Source: Psychrobacter sp. JCM 18900 (GTDB lineage Bacteria > Pseudomonadota > Gammaproteobacteria > Pseudomonadales > Moraxellaceae). Taken from it: DNA of 64,000 nt. Numbering within the stretch: the first letter of the stretch is position 1; every line of letters begins with the position of its first letter. A program made the translations under genes and the position numbers. Location: the NCBI RefSeq assembly GCF_904846625.1, contig NZ_CAJHBL010000004.1, positions 124,001 through 188,000 of the forward strand. Direction: 5' to 3'. The notes beneath the pieces were generated by a model. The model worked only from the letters and a program-made list of their open reading frames with translations. It was not told the origin of the DNA and did not search any database. Of this stretch, positions 54,644-64,000 are shown one piece after another.

Positions 54644-54686
54644 ATTCTTACTCAAATTTATAACTTAACCATTGTTACCTTAACCA

Positions 54687-56180
54687 CTATGCCAATACTT
54701 CGATTAGCTCACCTTTTACCATATGCGGACTGACGAAATCAGTAATACGTACACTCACAAGTTTACCCAACAGCTCATCCATTTTCTCGACATCATGAGG
54801 GAACATAACGGTACGAGTGTTATCTGCTGTACCGATTAAGCAGTCAGGATGACGATTGGCAACTTGTTCAACCAAGACGCGAGTAGTGGTGCCGACCATC
54901 TCATGCGTTTTCGCTAGCGTTGAGTCAATGATGACTTTCTGAAATTCAGCCAAGCGATCTTTTTTGGTCGTGAAGCTTACATCATCTGGCAACTCAGCGG
55001 CTGGCGTGCCTGGGCGCTTAGAGTAGATAAAGCTGTAAGAGTGATCGAAGTTCAACTCTTTCGCCAAGTTTAAGGTATCTTGGAAGTCTTGATCGGTTTC
55101 ACCAGGGAAGCCAATGATAAAGTCGCTCGATAAATGAATATCTGGACGAATGGCTTTTAGCTTATTAATCTGATTAATATAAACGTCGATTGTATGGTTA
55201 CGTTTCATCGCTGCCAAGATAGCGTTTGAGCCACTCTGAACCGGTAGATGTAAGTGTGATACCAGCTCTGGTAATTGTGCATATGCATCAATGATGTCAT
55301 CAGTGAACTCTAGCGGATGGCTAGTCGTATAGCGAATACGCTCGACACCATCAACATGCGAGACATAGTGCAATAGTTCAGCGAAACGGCAAATGCTGCC
55401 ATCGTCTTTTTCGCCGCGATAGCCGTTGACGTTTTGACCCAATAGGTTAATTTCACGGATACCTTGAGCGGCAAGGCTATCAATCTCAGCCAATACATCG
55501 TCAAGTGGACGCGATAATTCTTCACCACGCGTATAAGGCACCACGCAGAATGAGCAATATTTTGAGCAACCTTCCATAATAGAGACAAAGGCTTTGTAGC
55601 CTTCTACTCTTGGCTCAGGCAAAAAGTCAAACTTCTCAATGCTAGGGAATGACACATCAATCGTACCGATACGGTTTTTAGGTGCGATTTCACGTTGTTC
55701 ATTTGATTGATCATACAGCTCTGGCAGGCGATGCAAGGTTTGCGGGCCAAATACCATATCGACATAAGGCGCACGCTTTTGAATGTTATCGCCTTCTTGT
55801 GAAGCGACGCAACCACCGACGCCAATGACGAGGTCAGGGCGTTTTTCTTTTAGTTTGCGCCAGCGACCCAATTCTGAAAAGACTTTTTCTTGCGCTTTTT
55901 CGCGGATAGAGCAGGTGTTCATCAATAGTACGTCGGCCTCATCGATATCATGAGTGACTTCCATACCATGTGAGTCGCCTAGCACGTCTAGCATTTTGCC
56001 AGAGTCATAGACATTCATCTGACAGCCTTGGGTCGTGACAAAGACCTTTTTTGTCGCTGCTTTTTCAACGGGCGCTTGGGCTGAACTTGCTTCTTTGAGT
56101 GCAGTGACAGCACGTGCGGTGACAGTCGTCTCAGCAACAGCATCGTCATCGATGCGGGGATTGAATACAGTAACACTCAT
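54687..56180 (-). CDS. miaB: tRNA-2-methylthio-N6-dimethylallyladenosine synthase MiaB
   Basis: 497 residues. The N-terminal UPF0004 domain has cysteines in [23 protein letters not shown] and [10 protein letters not shown]; the radical-SAM cluster is CSKYCSFC; a TRAM domain closes the protein. It methylthiolates i6A37 in tRNAs reading UNN codons. The ATG at 56180 is preferred over the longer frame to 56261. About 45 residues precede the conserved core, more than in Escherichia coli (474 residues). Confidence 0.95.
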   Translation of the reverse strand: MSVTVFNPRIDDDAVAETTVTARAVTALKEASSAQAPVEKAATKKVFVTTQGCQMNVYDSGKMLDVLGDSHGMEVTHDIDEADVLLMNTCSIREKAQEKVFSELGRWRKLKEKRPDLVIGVGGCVASQEGDNIQKRAPYVDMVFGPQTLHRLPELYDQSNEQREIAPKNRIGTIDVSFPSIEKFDFLPEPRVEGYKAFVSIMEGCSKYCSFCVVPYTRGEELSRPLDDVLAEIDSLAAQGIREINLLGQNVNGYRGEKDDGSICRFAELLHYVSHVDGVERIRYTTSHPLEFTDDIIDAYAQLPELVSHLHLPVQSGSNAILAAMKRNHTIDVYINQINKLKAIRPDIHLSSDFIIGFPGETDQDFQDTLNLAKELNFDHSYSFIYSKRPGTPAAELPDDVSFTTKKDRLAEFQKVIIDSTLAKTHEMVGTTTRVLVEQVANRHPDCLIGTADNTRTVMFPHDVEKMDELLGKLVSVRITDFVSPHMVKGELIEVLA

Positions 56181-56527
56181 AAGGATAAGTCCATGATTGA
56201 CCAAAAATATAGCGGAGTAGCCGATTAACAGGTGGCGTATTTTATCACAACCCTGTGCCAATGTGAAAAATTAGCACGAGCGATGAGGTATCAATATGAT
56301 AAATAATTCATAGCAGTATCAATTATTTACTGGCGTTCATATTACTATTCATAAAAACTGCGGCTCGTTATCACTTCTATGTTACACCGTGCTGTCCTAT
56401 TTATTAACAAAAGGTAAAGGAGATAGTTGAAAGCACAATGAGTATAGTATGATGATTGCTATACCCTTGGCGGTACTTAGCGAACCGTTATTCACATATT
56501 TGTAGAGATATCATAAAGAGAGTCAGT

Positions 56528-58660
56528 ATGACAAAGTTGCGTGTTGCGCATAGCATCAAGGATGAAGAGTCTATCAGTCAAAAACACGCGTCAAAGCGAA
56601 TCACAGTAGGTACGCTACGGTTGAGCGCGTTGAGCGTGGCAACAGCGGTAAGTGCACTTGGTGTGTCACAAGTCGCTTGTGCCGAGTTGACGTGGGGCGA
56701 TGAGGAAAGCTACCAACAAGAAAGTAACTATCAACAAGATTATCAGCAAGACAGTAGTATCGACTCATTTATGGCAGCCGCTATCGCCGCAGACCGCGGT
56801 GATGTGAGTGCGCTCTATAACTATGAGCAAGTCATGAGCGGCGGCTTGTTTGCGATGTATCCGACCTATTGGCGTATGAATCTAGATCTCAATTCACAGA
56901 GTTCAGCGGCGGTCTCGCAGTTTGTGCGTCAGTATCCAGACACAGTGATGGCTGAGAAATTGGTTGCGGATTTTGCGGAGACCAAGGCAGGATCGAATGA
57001 CTACGCCTCTGTCAGACAGGTAGCCAATTTGATTACCAATGCGGATGCCAGTGAGCGCTGTGCGGTTGCGCTTGGGTTTAATAATGGCGGTGACACCATG
57101 CGTGCTATGGCAGCCAAATCTGATGTGTGGCTGACCACCAAAAAGCAACCAGCATTGTGCGATCAGCTAGCGATGGAGATGAACAACAACGCGCTAATTA
57201 GTAATCAAGATCGTGCGGCTCGTCTCAAGCGTATGCTACGTAAAGGCAAGACTGGTGATATTATGGCATTGTCCTCACGTCTTGGTACGCCAATTGCTTA
57301 TTCGGCGCTCAGTGAAATTCAGCTAAATCCGTCTTCTTTCTTTAGCCGTTTTGGTCGTGAGCCTGCTAGCCAAACCAATCAATACCTATATATGTACGCA
57401 ATCGGCCGTATGGCTGACAAGTCTTATCGTGAGGCGGCGCTACAGTTAGATTTTGATATCAAACAAGACAATCAGCGCGCGGTCAGATTGTTGAATGACG
57501 AAACCCGACGCTATGCTTATCGTACGCTTGGCGTACAGCGTATGAACCACAACACTGACGATGGCTTTAACGCTGAAGCAGTGGATTGGTTCCGCAACAG
57601 TTTGGACAATGATTTTAATTTTGAAGAAGCTGAAGATTACGCTATGGCGGCGATTCGCTTCGGTCGTTGGGATGACGTGGTAGAAGCTATCTCAAAAATG
57701 GATGGCGAAACGCAAAAAGAAGCCCAGTGGCAGTATTGGCTAGCTCGTGCGTATGAGCAGTCAAGCGATAGTAGCAAGCGCAATACGTCTAAAAAAATGT
57801 ATCAAAACCTAGCAAAAAGTAATGACTATTACGGTCTAATGGCAAAAGATAAAATAGGGCAGCGTTTTGATGCTAGCCGTTTAGGCGGTAGTAATTTGCC
57901 TAATGTCAGTACCGCTGACCGCGCGCGCGTCATGCAAGATGCCAACTTTGCCCGTGCGTTTGCACTGTACAACTCTGAAGCTAGTCGTGCTTATGCCAAC
58001 CGTGAGTGGAACTGGGCTGTAAAGCAAGCTCGTGACAATCGTGATGACAATTTGATTATTGCCGCTGCTCGTCAAGCCTATGACATGGGCTGGCTCGATC
58101 GAGCGATTTATGCGGTTGATAATACTGATAGAGTGGATAGCTTAGCACTTTCGCATCCGATGCCGCATCAAAGCGCAGTCGTACGTTATAGTGAGGCAGC
58201 AGGTATTGATCCAGCATGGGCGTACGGTATTATGCGTCAAGAGAGTCGCTTTGTGACTTCAGCACGCTCAAACGTGGGTGCGAGTGGACTGATGCAAGTT
58301 ATGCCTGATACTGCAAAATATATCGCTCGTAACCTAGGCGAGACGTATAGTGCGAGCCGTACTAACAGCGGTGATACCAATATCCGCTATGGTACGTGGT
58401 ATATGGGTGATATCTTGGGCAAACTCAATTATCAACCAGTATTGGCAACCGCAGGCTATAACGCTGGTCCTAATAATGCCAAACGTTGGCAGCCAGTTTA
58501 TGGTTCACTTGCCGCAGATCAGTATGTAGAGTCGATTGCATTTCCTGAGACACGTAATTATGTCAAACACGTAATGGAAAACGCCACTATTTATAGCAGT
58601 CTATTGGGTCGTGGTCAGCCGATTACTCAGCGTATGGGTACGGTGCCAGCTGGATTTTAA
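56528..58660 (+). CDS. slt: Soluble lytic murein transglycosylase (Slt-like)
   Basis: 710 residues. An N-terminal hydrophobic segment (LRLSALSVATAVSALGVSQVACAEL) acts as a signal peptide. A long helical superhelix (about 75-530) follows and the SLT catalytic domain is C-terminal: MRQESRF with the catalytic Glu near residue 570, GASGLMQVMPDTA, and AGYNAGPNNAKRW. It cleaves peptidoglycan to anhydro-muropeptides in the periplasm. The ATG at 56528 is preferred over TTG at 56456. A Gln/Tyr-rich stretch (YQQESNYQQDYQQD) follows the signal. Confidence 0.93.
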   Translation: MTKLRVAHSIKDEESISQKHASKRITVGTLRLSALSVATAVSALGVSQVACAELTWGDEESYQQESNYQQDYQQDSSIDSFMAAAIAADRGDVSALYNYEQVMSGGLFAMYPTYWRMNLDLNSQSSAAVSQFVRQYPDTVMAEKLVADFAETKAGSNDYASVRQVANLITNADASERCAVALGFNNGGDTMRAMAAKSDVWLTTKKQPALCDQLAMEMNNNALISNQDRAARLKRMLRKGKTGDIMALSSRLGTPIAYSALSEIQLNPSSFFSRFGREPASQTNQYLYMYAIGRMADKSYREAALQLDFDIKQDNQRAVRLLNDETRRYAYRTLGVQRMNHNTDDGFNAEAVDWFRNSLDNDFNFEEAEDYAMAAIRFGRWDDVVEAISKMDGETQKEAQWQYWLARAYEQSSDSSKRNTSKKMYQNLAKSNDYYGLMAKDKIGQRFDASRLGGSNLPNVSTADRARVMQDANFARAFALYNSEASRAYANREWNWAVKQARDNRDDNLIIAAARQAYDMGWLDRAIYAVDNTDRVDSLALSHPMPHQSAVVRYSEAAGIDPAWAYGIMRQESRFVTSARSNVGASGLMQVMPDTAKYIARNLGETYSASRTNSGDTNIRYGTWYMGDILGKLNYQPVLATAGYNAGPNNAKRWQPVYGSLAADQYVESIAFPETRNYVKHVMENATIYSSLLGRGQPITQRMGTVPAGF

Positions 58661-59026
58661 TCACTGAACTGGTATTTGATAAACCACTAATGATTTATTG
58701 TTAGTGGTTTATTTTTATCTGCTAATTTGCTTTGCTAATTGTCAATTGATCAACTCTGATTTGCCAAAGTAGCACTCATCTGACTAAGGTAAATTTCACG
58801 GCCGTTATCCTTCAGTGCTTTATCAACATTTATCGAGCTTCCTGACGATGTCGTCAACGTTTACGTTTTTGCTATAGATTAAAAAAAACGTTTTGTTACC
58901 ATTGCCTTAATGGGAAACCCTATTTTTCAGTCTTGTTCTTAGGTCAATGCGTGTTTTATGTATCGCGTCTAATGATTTAAGTTATAGCCTATGTCTTATC
59001 ATTGCTAACTAACTGCCTTCAGTCCT
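58661..59026. other. Gap after slt
   Basis: About 365 bases, with a terminator at 58681-58715. Nothing else was recognised; the next gene has its promoter somewhere here. Confidence 0.5.
58681..58716 (+). terminator. Terminator of slt
   Basis: The 10-bp stem aaaccactaa/ttagtggttt, ten-base loop, then a T-rich tract. Confidence 0.85.
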
Positions 59027-59836
59027 ATGATCAAAAAATATTTTAGTCTGTCTACGTCGCCAAAAACCAAATATTCGTTATCTAATCGGATATGCTTTTT
59101 ATCGAAGGCAAATACAAAGACAGATACAAACGCAAGCAACAAGGCTGCTAACTCTATGATGCGATTGCGTGCAGATTTGGCTAGCAAACACAGTGTAGGT
59201 AGTATTAAAGCAACGATGAGCTTCGGCGCTTTACTGCTTATACAAGGTGTTGTACTGCTACCAGCACAGGCGGCTAACACGGTTAAGACTGGTCAGCGCG
59301 TATTGATGATTGAGATGACCCCAGCATTATGTAATATGCAGCCAACGCGGGCACGTATGCGTCAGTGTTTAGAAGGATACTCGTTAACCGTATCTGGTCT
59401 AGATATGGGATATGGCGAACGATGCGGTCGTGGTAGTGAGCCACGCCTTACCCCGCTACAACTAAAAGTCGTCAACCGCATCATGCCTGACACAACGGTA
59501 CGTAGCCAAACGTGGCAACGTTATGGAGCTTGTAGTCCGCTTAGCGCCAGCAGTTACTTTCGACAGATTACTAACTATGCAGGTGGATTAAAACTACCGA
59601 ACGAGTTAAATACGGGTAATAGTTATACCGTTTCCAAATCACGATTTATCAGTCAAATGACCCGTCTCAATAGTGGTATGTCTTCCAATAGCGTGGACCT
59701 CATCTGTCAAGAAGGTAGCCGTCGCCAATCGATACTTACTGATATACATGTGTGTTATGAAGGTAGTGACTTTGGTACTTGTCATGACGTTGTAGACAGC
59801 TGTGGCAGTAAATTTATCATTTCAGGTGGACGATAG
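59027..59836 (+). CDS. RNase T2-like secreted protein lacking catalytic residues
   Basis: 269 residues from the first ATG. A signal peptide lies inside (MSFGALLLIQGVVLLPAQA, 64-82), so translation may really begin at Met44/45 or Met64. The mature part follows the RNase T2 order: VLMIEMTPALC, then LTVSGLDM where the family has HGLWP, RLTPLQLKVVNRIMPD, QTWQRYGAC where the family has HEWxKHGxC, SPLSASSYFRQ, and a closing TDIHVCYEG. All catalytic positions differ (His to Ser123, His to Gln161, Glu to Thr162, His to Tyr166), while eight cysteines remain. I read it as an inactive RNase T2 relative, perhaps an RNA-binding or structural protein. Confidence 0.72.
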   Translation: MIKKYFSLSTSPKTKYSLSNRICFLSKANTKTDTNASNKAANSMMRLRADLASKHSVGSIKATMSFGALLLIQGVVLLPAQAANTVKTGQRVLMIEMTPALCNMQPTRARMRQCLEGYSLTVSGLDMGYGERCGRGSEPRLTPLQLKVVNRIMPDTTVRSQTWQRYGACSPLSASSYFRQITNYAGGLKLPNELNTGNSYTVSKSRFISQMTRLNSGMSSNSVDLICQEGSRRQSILTDIHVCYEGSDFGTCHDVVDSCGSKFIISGGR

Positions 59837-60206
59837 TCTTTACTTAGTTACCTGCTTAAACTTCCTTTTCGATACCGTTTTTCATTTCACTTAATCGAAT
59901 TTGATGGTGCACATTGCCTATTTTGACCATTATATCTACGTATAACACAGTGAAAGTGTGCTTTAATTATCATGTGCTAAAACCCTCTAGCGCTTTATCC
60001 GTAAGCGCTTAGCCTCTGTAGAACTCCTCTCGTATAAAATGTAACAATATAATCCCTGACGGGTCTATGACTGTATCTAGACGGTCACTGCGATGAAGTG
60101 CTACACTAGCTCTCGGTTTATACATGCTGCTATGCGGCAAACAAGTCGATATCTAAAATGATAATCGTTCATTAGAATTATCTAATAATTAATTAGGGAG
60201 TATTCA
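59837..60206. other. Gap before mdh
   Basis: About 370 bases. A 7-bp inverted repeat (agcgctt 59989-59995, aagcgct 60003-60009) is present without a T tract. No gene was recognised. The mdh promoter must lie here. Confidence 0.5.
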
Positions 60207-61196
60207 ATGTCAATGAAACAGCCTTTACGTGTTGCCGTCACTGGTGCCGCTGGTAATATCAGCTACGCGATGCTATTTCGTATTGCATCTGGCGAGATGC
60301 TAGGTAAAGATCAGCCAGTTATTTTGCAATTACTTGAAATTACGCCAGCTCTTGACGCCCTAAAGGGTGTGGTCATGGAACTAGAAGACTGTGCATTCCC
60401 ATTGTTGGCTGGTATCGTCCAAACTGACGATGCTAATGTCGCATTCAAAGATATCGATTATGCTTTACTGGTTGGTGCACGTCCTCGTGGCCCAGGTATG
60501 GAGCGTAAAGATTTGCTAGAAGCCAACGCTGCGATCTTCTCAGCACAAGGTAAAGCATTGAACGAAGTCGCTAGCCGTGATGTAAAAGTATTGGTAGTCG
60601 GTAACCCTGCCAACACGAACGCACTTATCGCTCAGCGCAATGCGCCAGATCTTGATCCACGCAACTTCACTGCAATGACTCGTCTAGACCATAACCGTGC
60701 TATGGCACAGTTAGCTGGCAAGACTGACAGCACTGTAAATGACGTGAAAAAAATGATCATCTGGGGCAACCATTCGTCAACTCAGTATCCAGATCTAACT
60801 ACTTGTACAGTAAACGGCAAGCCTGCGCTAGATTTAGTTGATCGCGAATGGTACGAAGCGACTTATATCCCAGAAGTACAACAGCGCGGTGCTGCAATTA
60901 TCAAAGCTCGCGGTGCATCATCTGCGGCTTCTGCTGCCAACGCTGCTATCGCACACATGCGTACGTGGGCACTAGGTACTGATGAGAACGATTGGGTATC
61001 TATGGGCGTTTACTCAAACGGTGAATACGGTATTGCTGAAGGTTTGATCTACTCATTCCCATGCACATGCACTAACGGCGACTGGTCTATCGTAGACGGC
61101 GTTGATGTATCATCAGACTTTTCGAAAGAGAAAATGGCTGCCACTGAGCAAGAACTTAGTGAAGAGCGTGATGCAGTAGCACATTTACTACCGTAA
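60207..61196 (+). CDS. mdh: Malate dehydrogenase
   Basis: 329 residues. The NAD-binding motif is [21 protein letters not shown] near the start, followed by [39 protein letters not shown] (substrate Arg and Asp) and the catalytic His in [12 protein letters not shown]. This is the type-1, roughly 330-residue MDH of proteobacteria such as Acinetobacter and Neisseria. It oxidises malate to oxaloacetate with NAD in the TCA cycle. TAGGGAG precedes the ATG. Confidence 0.97.
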   Translation: MSMKQPLRVAVTGAAGNISYAMLFRIASGEMLGKDQPVILQLLEITPALDALKGVVMELEDCAFPLLAGIVQTDDANVAFKDIDYALLVGARPRGPGMERKDLLEANAAIFSAQGKALNEVASRDVKVLVVGNPANTNALIAQRNAPDLDPRNFTAMTRLDHNRAMAQLAGKTDSTVNDVKKMIIWGNHSSTQYPDLTTCTVNGKPALDLVDREWYEATYIPEVQQRGAAIIKARGASSAASAANAAIAHMRTWALGTDENDWVSMGVYSNGEYGIAEGLIYSFPCTCTNGDWSIVDGVDVSSDFSKEKMAATEQELSEERDAVAHLLP

Positions 61197-61498
61197 ATCT
61201 AAGCTGCTATCCAGTAAGCTATGATTCAAGTAGTAGAGATAAGTAGTATGAAAAGCCCTCTGGAATATGAGGGCTTTTTTGTGTCTATAAGAAATATAAG
61301 AAATGAGTGAGCGAAAATAATTTATGTCACTATTTTAAATGGATAAAAGCAGTTTAGCGTCAATACAATTGATAACGTTAGATAAACGTTGATTAACAGC
61401 TATTAAAATAAAGCTTGCTACAATGAATATGTCAATTTGAATAATAAGCACATTAAACAATAAGTACGATCCTATTCGTACCATTTAAGGAGAAAGTT
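61197..61498. other. Gap with the mdh terminator
   Basis: About 300 bases: a terminator at 61251-61280, then AT-rich sequence that should hold the promoter of the DUF2789 gene. Nothing else was seen. Confidence 0.5.
61251..61280 (+). terminator. Terminator of mdh
   Basis: The 10-bp stem aaaagccctc/gagggctttt, eight-base loop and T run. Confidence 0.95.
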
Positions 61499-61738
61499 AT
61501 GTTGGGTGAACCAGAATATAGTATGAATGAGTTATTTGCTCAGTTAGGCCTAGACAGCTCTGATGAAGCAATCGATAATTTTATCGCAGAAAACCAACTA
61601 GCTAGCGAAGAAAAACTGACAGAGGCTAGCATTTGGACAGATAATCAGCGTATGTTCTTACAAGAAGAATGGCAAAAAGATGCAGCATGGGTAGAAACCA
61701 TTGATGAGTTAAATGTTCGTTTGCATCCTGACGCATAA
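61499..61738 (+). CDS. DUF2789 family small protein
   Basis: 79 residues. The family pattern is YSMNELFAQLGLDSSDEAIDNFIAENQL (61517-61600), then WTDNQRMFLQEEWQKDAAW and ETIDELNVRLHP; predicted helical. No function is known. AAGGAG is seven bases before the ATG. It is followed by a bidirectional terminator shared with ribF. Confidence 0.92.
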   Translation: MLGEPEYSMNELFAQLGLDSSDEAIDNFIAENQLASEEKLTEASIWTDNQRMFLQEEWQKDAAWVETIDELNVRLHPDA

Positions 61739-61752
61739 AGACTTATAGACAT

Positions 61753-61791
61753 AAAAAACCCCGCGATAGTCTTAATAACGCGGGGTTTTTT
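61753..61791. terminator. Bidirectional terminator between DUF2789 and ribF
   Basis: The 12-bp perfect stem aaaaaccccgcg/cgcggggttttt with a 13-base loop. Confidence 0.93.
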
Positions 61792-61813
61792 ATGTCTGGA
61801 CTAACACTGAATT

Positions 61814-62881
61814 TTAAATTTGCTTGTCGCGCCACTCAAGTAAGTCTGCGACGTCTTGATGAATACCGGCTTTTAATGCTTCTAATCCATCATAGCGACG
61901 CTCACCATGCAAGAAGTGTAGGAAACGTACGTGTAAGTTCAGTCCGTATAAATCAGCTTGCAACTGTGGAAAGTGGACTTCTAGTCGCCAGTCATCACCT
62001 TTATCAACAGAAGGTCTTTTGCCAATATTAGCCGTGCCGAACACACTATGCGGACGCAAGCCGGCAACACCTGTATGACCGTCGGTGGCAAGCGCAGTCA
62101 AACCATCAGCGATCACATTACCATTGTCATCTAAGCTCACCACATCGACTGCAAAAATACCATACAGGGCAGGCTTTATACGTTGCAAATCGATATTTGC
62201 GGTAGGGAAGTCTATCGTACGACCTATCTGATCGCCGCGCACAACCACTCCAGTGATTGCATAGTCACGACCAAGTAACCTGTTGGCTGCTTGAAGATCA
62301 CCTGCTAATAGTAAATCACGAACACGAGTAGAGCTGATACGGGCAGCGTCGTTATCGATAGTATCAACACTGTCGCTATCATTACTATTATCAGTGACCG
62401 TATGCAGGTTGGTCACATCCAAACCATAACTACGCAAAAACTGACTGTCGCCAGTACGATCATGGCCAAAGTGAAAGTCATCGCCCAGCACCAATGCTTT
62501 GACGTTCAAACGCTTGGCCAATATATCGGCAAATGCTTGTGCTGATAGCGAGCGAAACTCTGTATCAAAACCTGCTACGATCAATGTTTCAACGCCATAT
62601 TCTGCCAGCAGTGCTTGTTTTTCTGCCAGATTGGTCAAACGTGCAGGCGCTTTAGCAGGTGCAAAAAACTCGCGTGGCTGCGGCTCAAATATCATGACCG
62701 CTGCACCCAAGTTTTGGGTATGCGCAATTTCACGAACCTGGGCTAGCATGGCTTGGTGACCAAGGTGCACACCGTCGAAATTACCAATAGTGAGCACGCA
62801 AGCTGCCAACTCTACTGGGACAGTGTCCGTAGATGAAGCGTGTGGCGACGAAATCAGTTGCTCAAGAAAATAGGTTTTCAT
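61814..62881 (-). CDS. ribF: Bifunctional riboflavin kinase / FAD synthetase RibF
   Basis: 355 residues. The N-terminal FAD synthetase has TIGNFDGVHLGHQAML (HxGH nucleotidyltransferase motif), FEPQPREFF, LGDDFHFGHDRTGD and ISSTRVRDLL. The C-terminal flavokinase has GVVVRGDQIGRTIDFPTANID and TANIGKRPSV, closing with HFLHGERRYDGLEALKAGI. It makes FMN and FAD from riboflavin. A 30-residue Asp/Ser-rich insert sits near 165-180. A small inverted repeat (acacatc 62922-62928, gatgtgt 62942-62948) precedes the start. No FMN riboswitch was seen. Confidence 0.95.
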   Translation of the reverse strand: MKTYFLEQLISSPHASSTDTVPVELAACVLTIGNFDGVHLGHQAMLAQVREIAHTQNLGAAVMIFEPQPREFFAPAKAPARLTNLAEKQALLAEYGVETLIVAGFDTEFRSLSAQAFADILAKRLNVKALVLGDDFHFGHDRTGDSQFLRSYGLDVTNLHTVTDNSNDSDSVDTIDNDAARISSTRVRDLLLAGDLQAANRLLGRDYAITGVVVRGDQIGRTIDFPTANIDLQRIKPALYGIFAVDVVSLDDNGNVIADGLTALATDGHTGVAGLRPHSVFGTANIGKRPSVDKGDDWRLEVHFPQLQADLYGLNLHVRFLHFLHGERRYDGLEALKAGIHQDVADLLEWRDKQI

Positions 62882-63096
62882 AAGTTTTCAGCTATGATGA
62901 GACCAAATAAAAAACGAAAAAACACATCTATGCTTAAAATTGATGTGTCTAAAACCAGCCATTATAAAGTAAAATAGCCACACTAACATCCTATAGTCTA
63001 CGTGTAATGCAACTATGACGCATAGGGTGGCTATTCTTTATTGCCAATGATGCTAACACCAACCCTAACAACAATCTCGACAACGATGGAGATCTT

Positions 63097-63717
63097 ATGT
63101 CTGCTGCTGCCTTAAATACTATACCAACCGAACTATCGACATATCAGCTCACCGATCAGTTCGTTGTGCAGCGTGCAAATAAAGAAGATTTAGCAGAAGT
63201 CTTAGCCATTTATAATCAAAGCATACCGGGTAAACAAGCAACAGCCAATCTTGCATTGGTTACGCTAGAGGAGCGTGCCGCTTGGTTTGAGGAGCATTTG
63301 GATAGTGCAACCAGACCAATATATGTGGTTAAAGTACTACCATCAGATGATGTAGATCAAACCAAGGCGCCGATAGTCGCATGGGGCAGCTTTAGCGATT
63401 TGTACGCACGTACGGCCTATCATATCAGTACCGAGATTAGTATCTATCTAAATCAAGATTATCAGGGCAAAGGATTGGGCAGTTTGCTGACCCGTTGGAT
63501 GTTGACGCAAGCACCAAACCTAGGTATTCGAAATATCATCGCCCTTGTCTTTGCTCATAATCATCCAAGCTTAGGACTGTTCCGTAAGCTTGGCTTTGAA
63601 CAATGGGGTTATATGCCCGAAGTTTGCGATATGGAAGGGTTTATCGCTGATGTTGTGATGCTTGGTAAATCAGTGACATCAGACGATATCTCAGATAAAG
63701 CGTCTGAAACAATTTAG
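63097..63717 (+). CDS. GNAT-family N-acetyltransferase (phosphinothricin acetyltransferase-like)
   Basis: 206 residues. The GNAT core is visible: VQRANKEDLAEVLAIYNQSIPGK at the start, AYHISTEISIYLNQDYQGKGLGSLL (acetyl-CoA site, Q/RxxGxG/A as QGKGLG), NIIALVFAHNHPSLGLFRKLGFEQWG. The pattern matches the Pat/Bar/YncA branch, which acetylates phosphinothricin, methionine derivatives or similar amines; substrate not known. GGAG precedes the ATG. Confidence 0.9.
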   Translation: MSAAALNTIPTELSTYQLTDQFVVQRANKEDLAEVLAIYNQSIPGKQATANLALVTLEERAAWFEEHLDSATRPIYVVKVLPSDDVDQTKAPIVAWGSFSDLYARTAYHISTEISIYLNQDYQGKGLGSLLTRWMLTQAPNLGIRNIIALVFAHNHPSLGLFRKLGFEQWGYMPEVCDMEGFIADVVMLGKSVTSDDISDKASETI

Positions 63718-63728
63718 CTTAAAACGCT

Positions 63729-64000
63729 CTAACCTAAAATCTTCCATTGACCTTCTATCTTCTGTAGCTGGTAGGTCAGTGGTGCAGGTTCGCTCTGTCC
63801 TTTTAGCATCAGCTCGCCAGTGATGGTGGCACGAGTTTTATCATCATTATATTTGGTATCAGTAATCGTAACGCCATCCACCGTTTGCTGAAACGCAGAC
63901 TGGGTATTGGCAAGCTCTTCTTCGAAGTTTGCCATATCGACTTGGTAGTATGATGCTGCATCCTTCACGTCACCGTAATATAAACTGTTTAGGGCTTGCT
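63729..64000 (-). CDS. C-terminal part of a DUF4878-like protein (5' end outside window)
   Basis: The frame is open to the right window edge, so only the last 90 residues or so are visible. The segment (ALNSLYYGDVKDAASYYQ, then DGVTITDTKYNDDKTRATITGELMLKG and PLTYQLQKIEGQWKIL) resembles the NTF2-like DUF4878 / lumazine-binding-like domain of bacterial lipoproteins. An upstream signal peptide would be expected. It converges on the GNAT gene with 11 bases between. Confidence 0.6.
   Translation of the reverse strand, partial: QALNSLYYGDVKDAASYYQVDMANFEEELANTQSAFQQTVDGVTITDTKYNDDKTRATITGELMLKGQSEPAPLTYQLQKIEGQWKILG

Noticed and set aside
60156-60182. Fur-box-like AT-rich sequence upstream of mdh
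   Set aside because: Only one half-site resembles the consensus; symmetry is poor compared with 9542-9562.
62881-63000. FMN riboswitch before ribF
   Set aside because: Only a short 7-bp inverted repeat is present; the conserved FMN-riboswitch elements are absent.

Overview
The window looks like a chromosomal segment of a Moraxellaceae gammaproteobacterium, most likely Psychrobacter. This rests on protein character and gene order: a Chp/Pil chemosensory cluster, minCDE, glyQS, a zapA / coiled-coil / ygfB block, and AT-rich intergenic DNA. It is inference, not a database match. I found no complete insertion sequence, prophage, CRISPR array or rRNA. There is one tRNA (Gly, GCC), one 172-bp MITE-like element and a decayed relative of it.

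Layout. 1-2838: end of a type IV pilus chemosensory operon (ChpA C-terminus, CheB-like ChpB, probable CheW-like ChpC). 2978-8346: cytochrome b561, minE-minD-minC, a voltage-sensor-like membrane protein, and a PlsC-type acyltransferase. 8722-9378: OmpA-family lipoprotein. 9542-15931: an iron-responsive cassette with a textbook Fur box over a sigma70 promoter, imelysin lipoprotein, di-haem DUF1111 protein, second imelysin lipoprotein and DUF1513 propeller. 16027-18144: YgjP-like metallopeptidase (apparently starting at ATT), TPMT-like methyltransferase, HD hydrolase. 18184-22366: peroxide defence (oxyR, ahpC, ahpF). 22625-25935: AGCS symporter, GST, BASS transporter.

26311-31927: a sulfide/persulfide block. 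Two DUF442 sulfurtransferase-like proteins, a SulP transporter and a BigR-like two-cysteine repressor face a divergent persulfide-dioxygenase-type metallo-beta-lactamase, a METTL7-like methyltransferase and TrxC with a CQPC active site. 32134-34535: small lipoprotein, SirB2-like protein, BolA, M48 lipoprotein. 35065-39995: tRNA-Gly, NhaC antiporter, then a LysR / DoxX / pirin / nitroreductase stress cluster. 40183-42756: Mpo1-like protein and the PnuC-NadR nicotinamide riboside salvage pair.

42789-47467: MITE, PspC-domain protein, glyQ-glyS. 47748-51303: small Cys-rich membrane protein, zapA, coiled-coil protein, ygfB, argE. 51474-56180: LysE exporter, a long AT-rich gap with a 15-bp inverted repeat, rtcB, a small basic protein, miaB. 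56528-64000: lytic transglycosylase, an RNase T2-like protein lacking all catalytic histidines, mdh, DUF2789 protein, ribF, GNAT acetyltransferase and the C-terminus of a lipoprotein-like protein.

The most interesting items are the apparent pseudo-RNase T2 (59027-59836), the sulfide/persulfide block with its added methyltransferase, the pore-less voltage-sensor-like protein (5875-6972), the ATT start at 16027, and the MITE with its degenerate copy.
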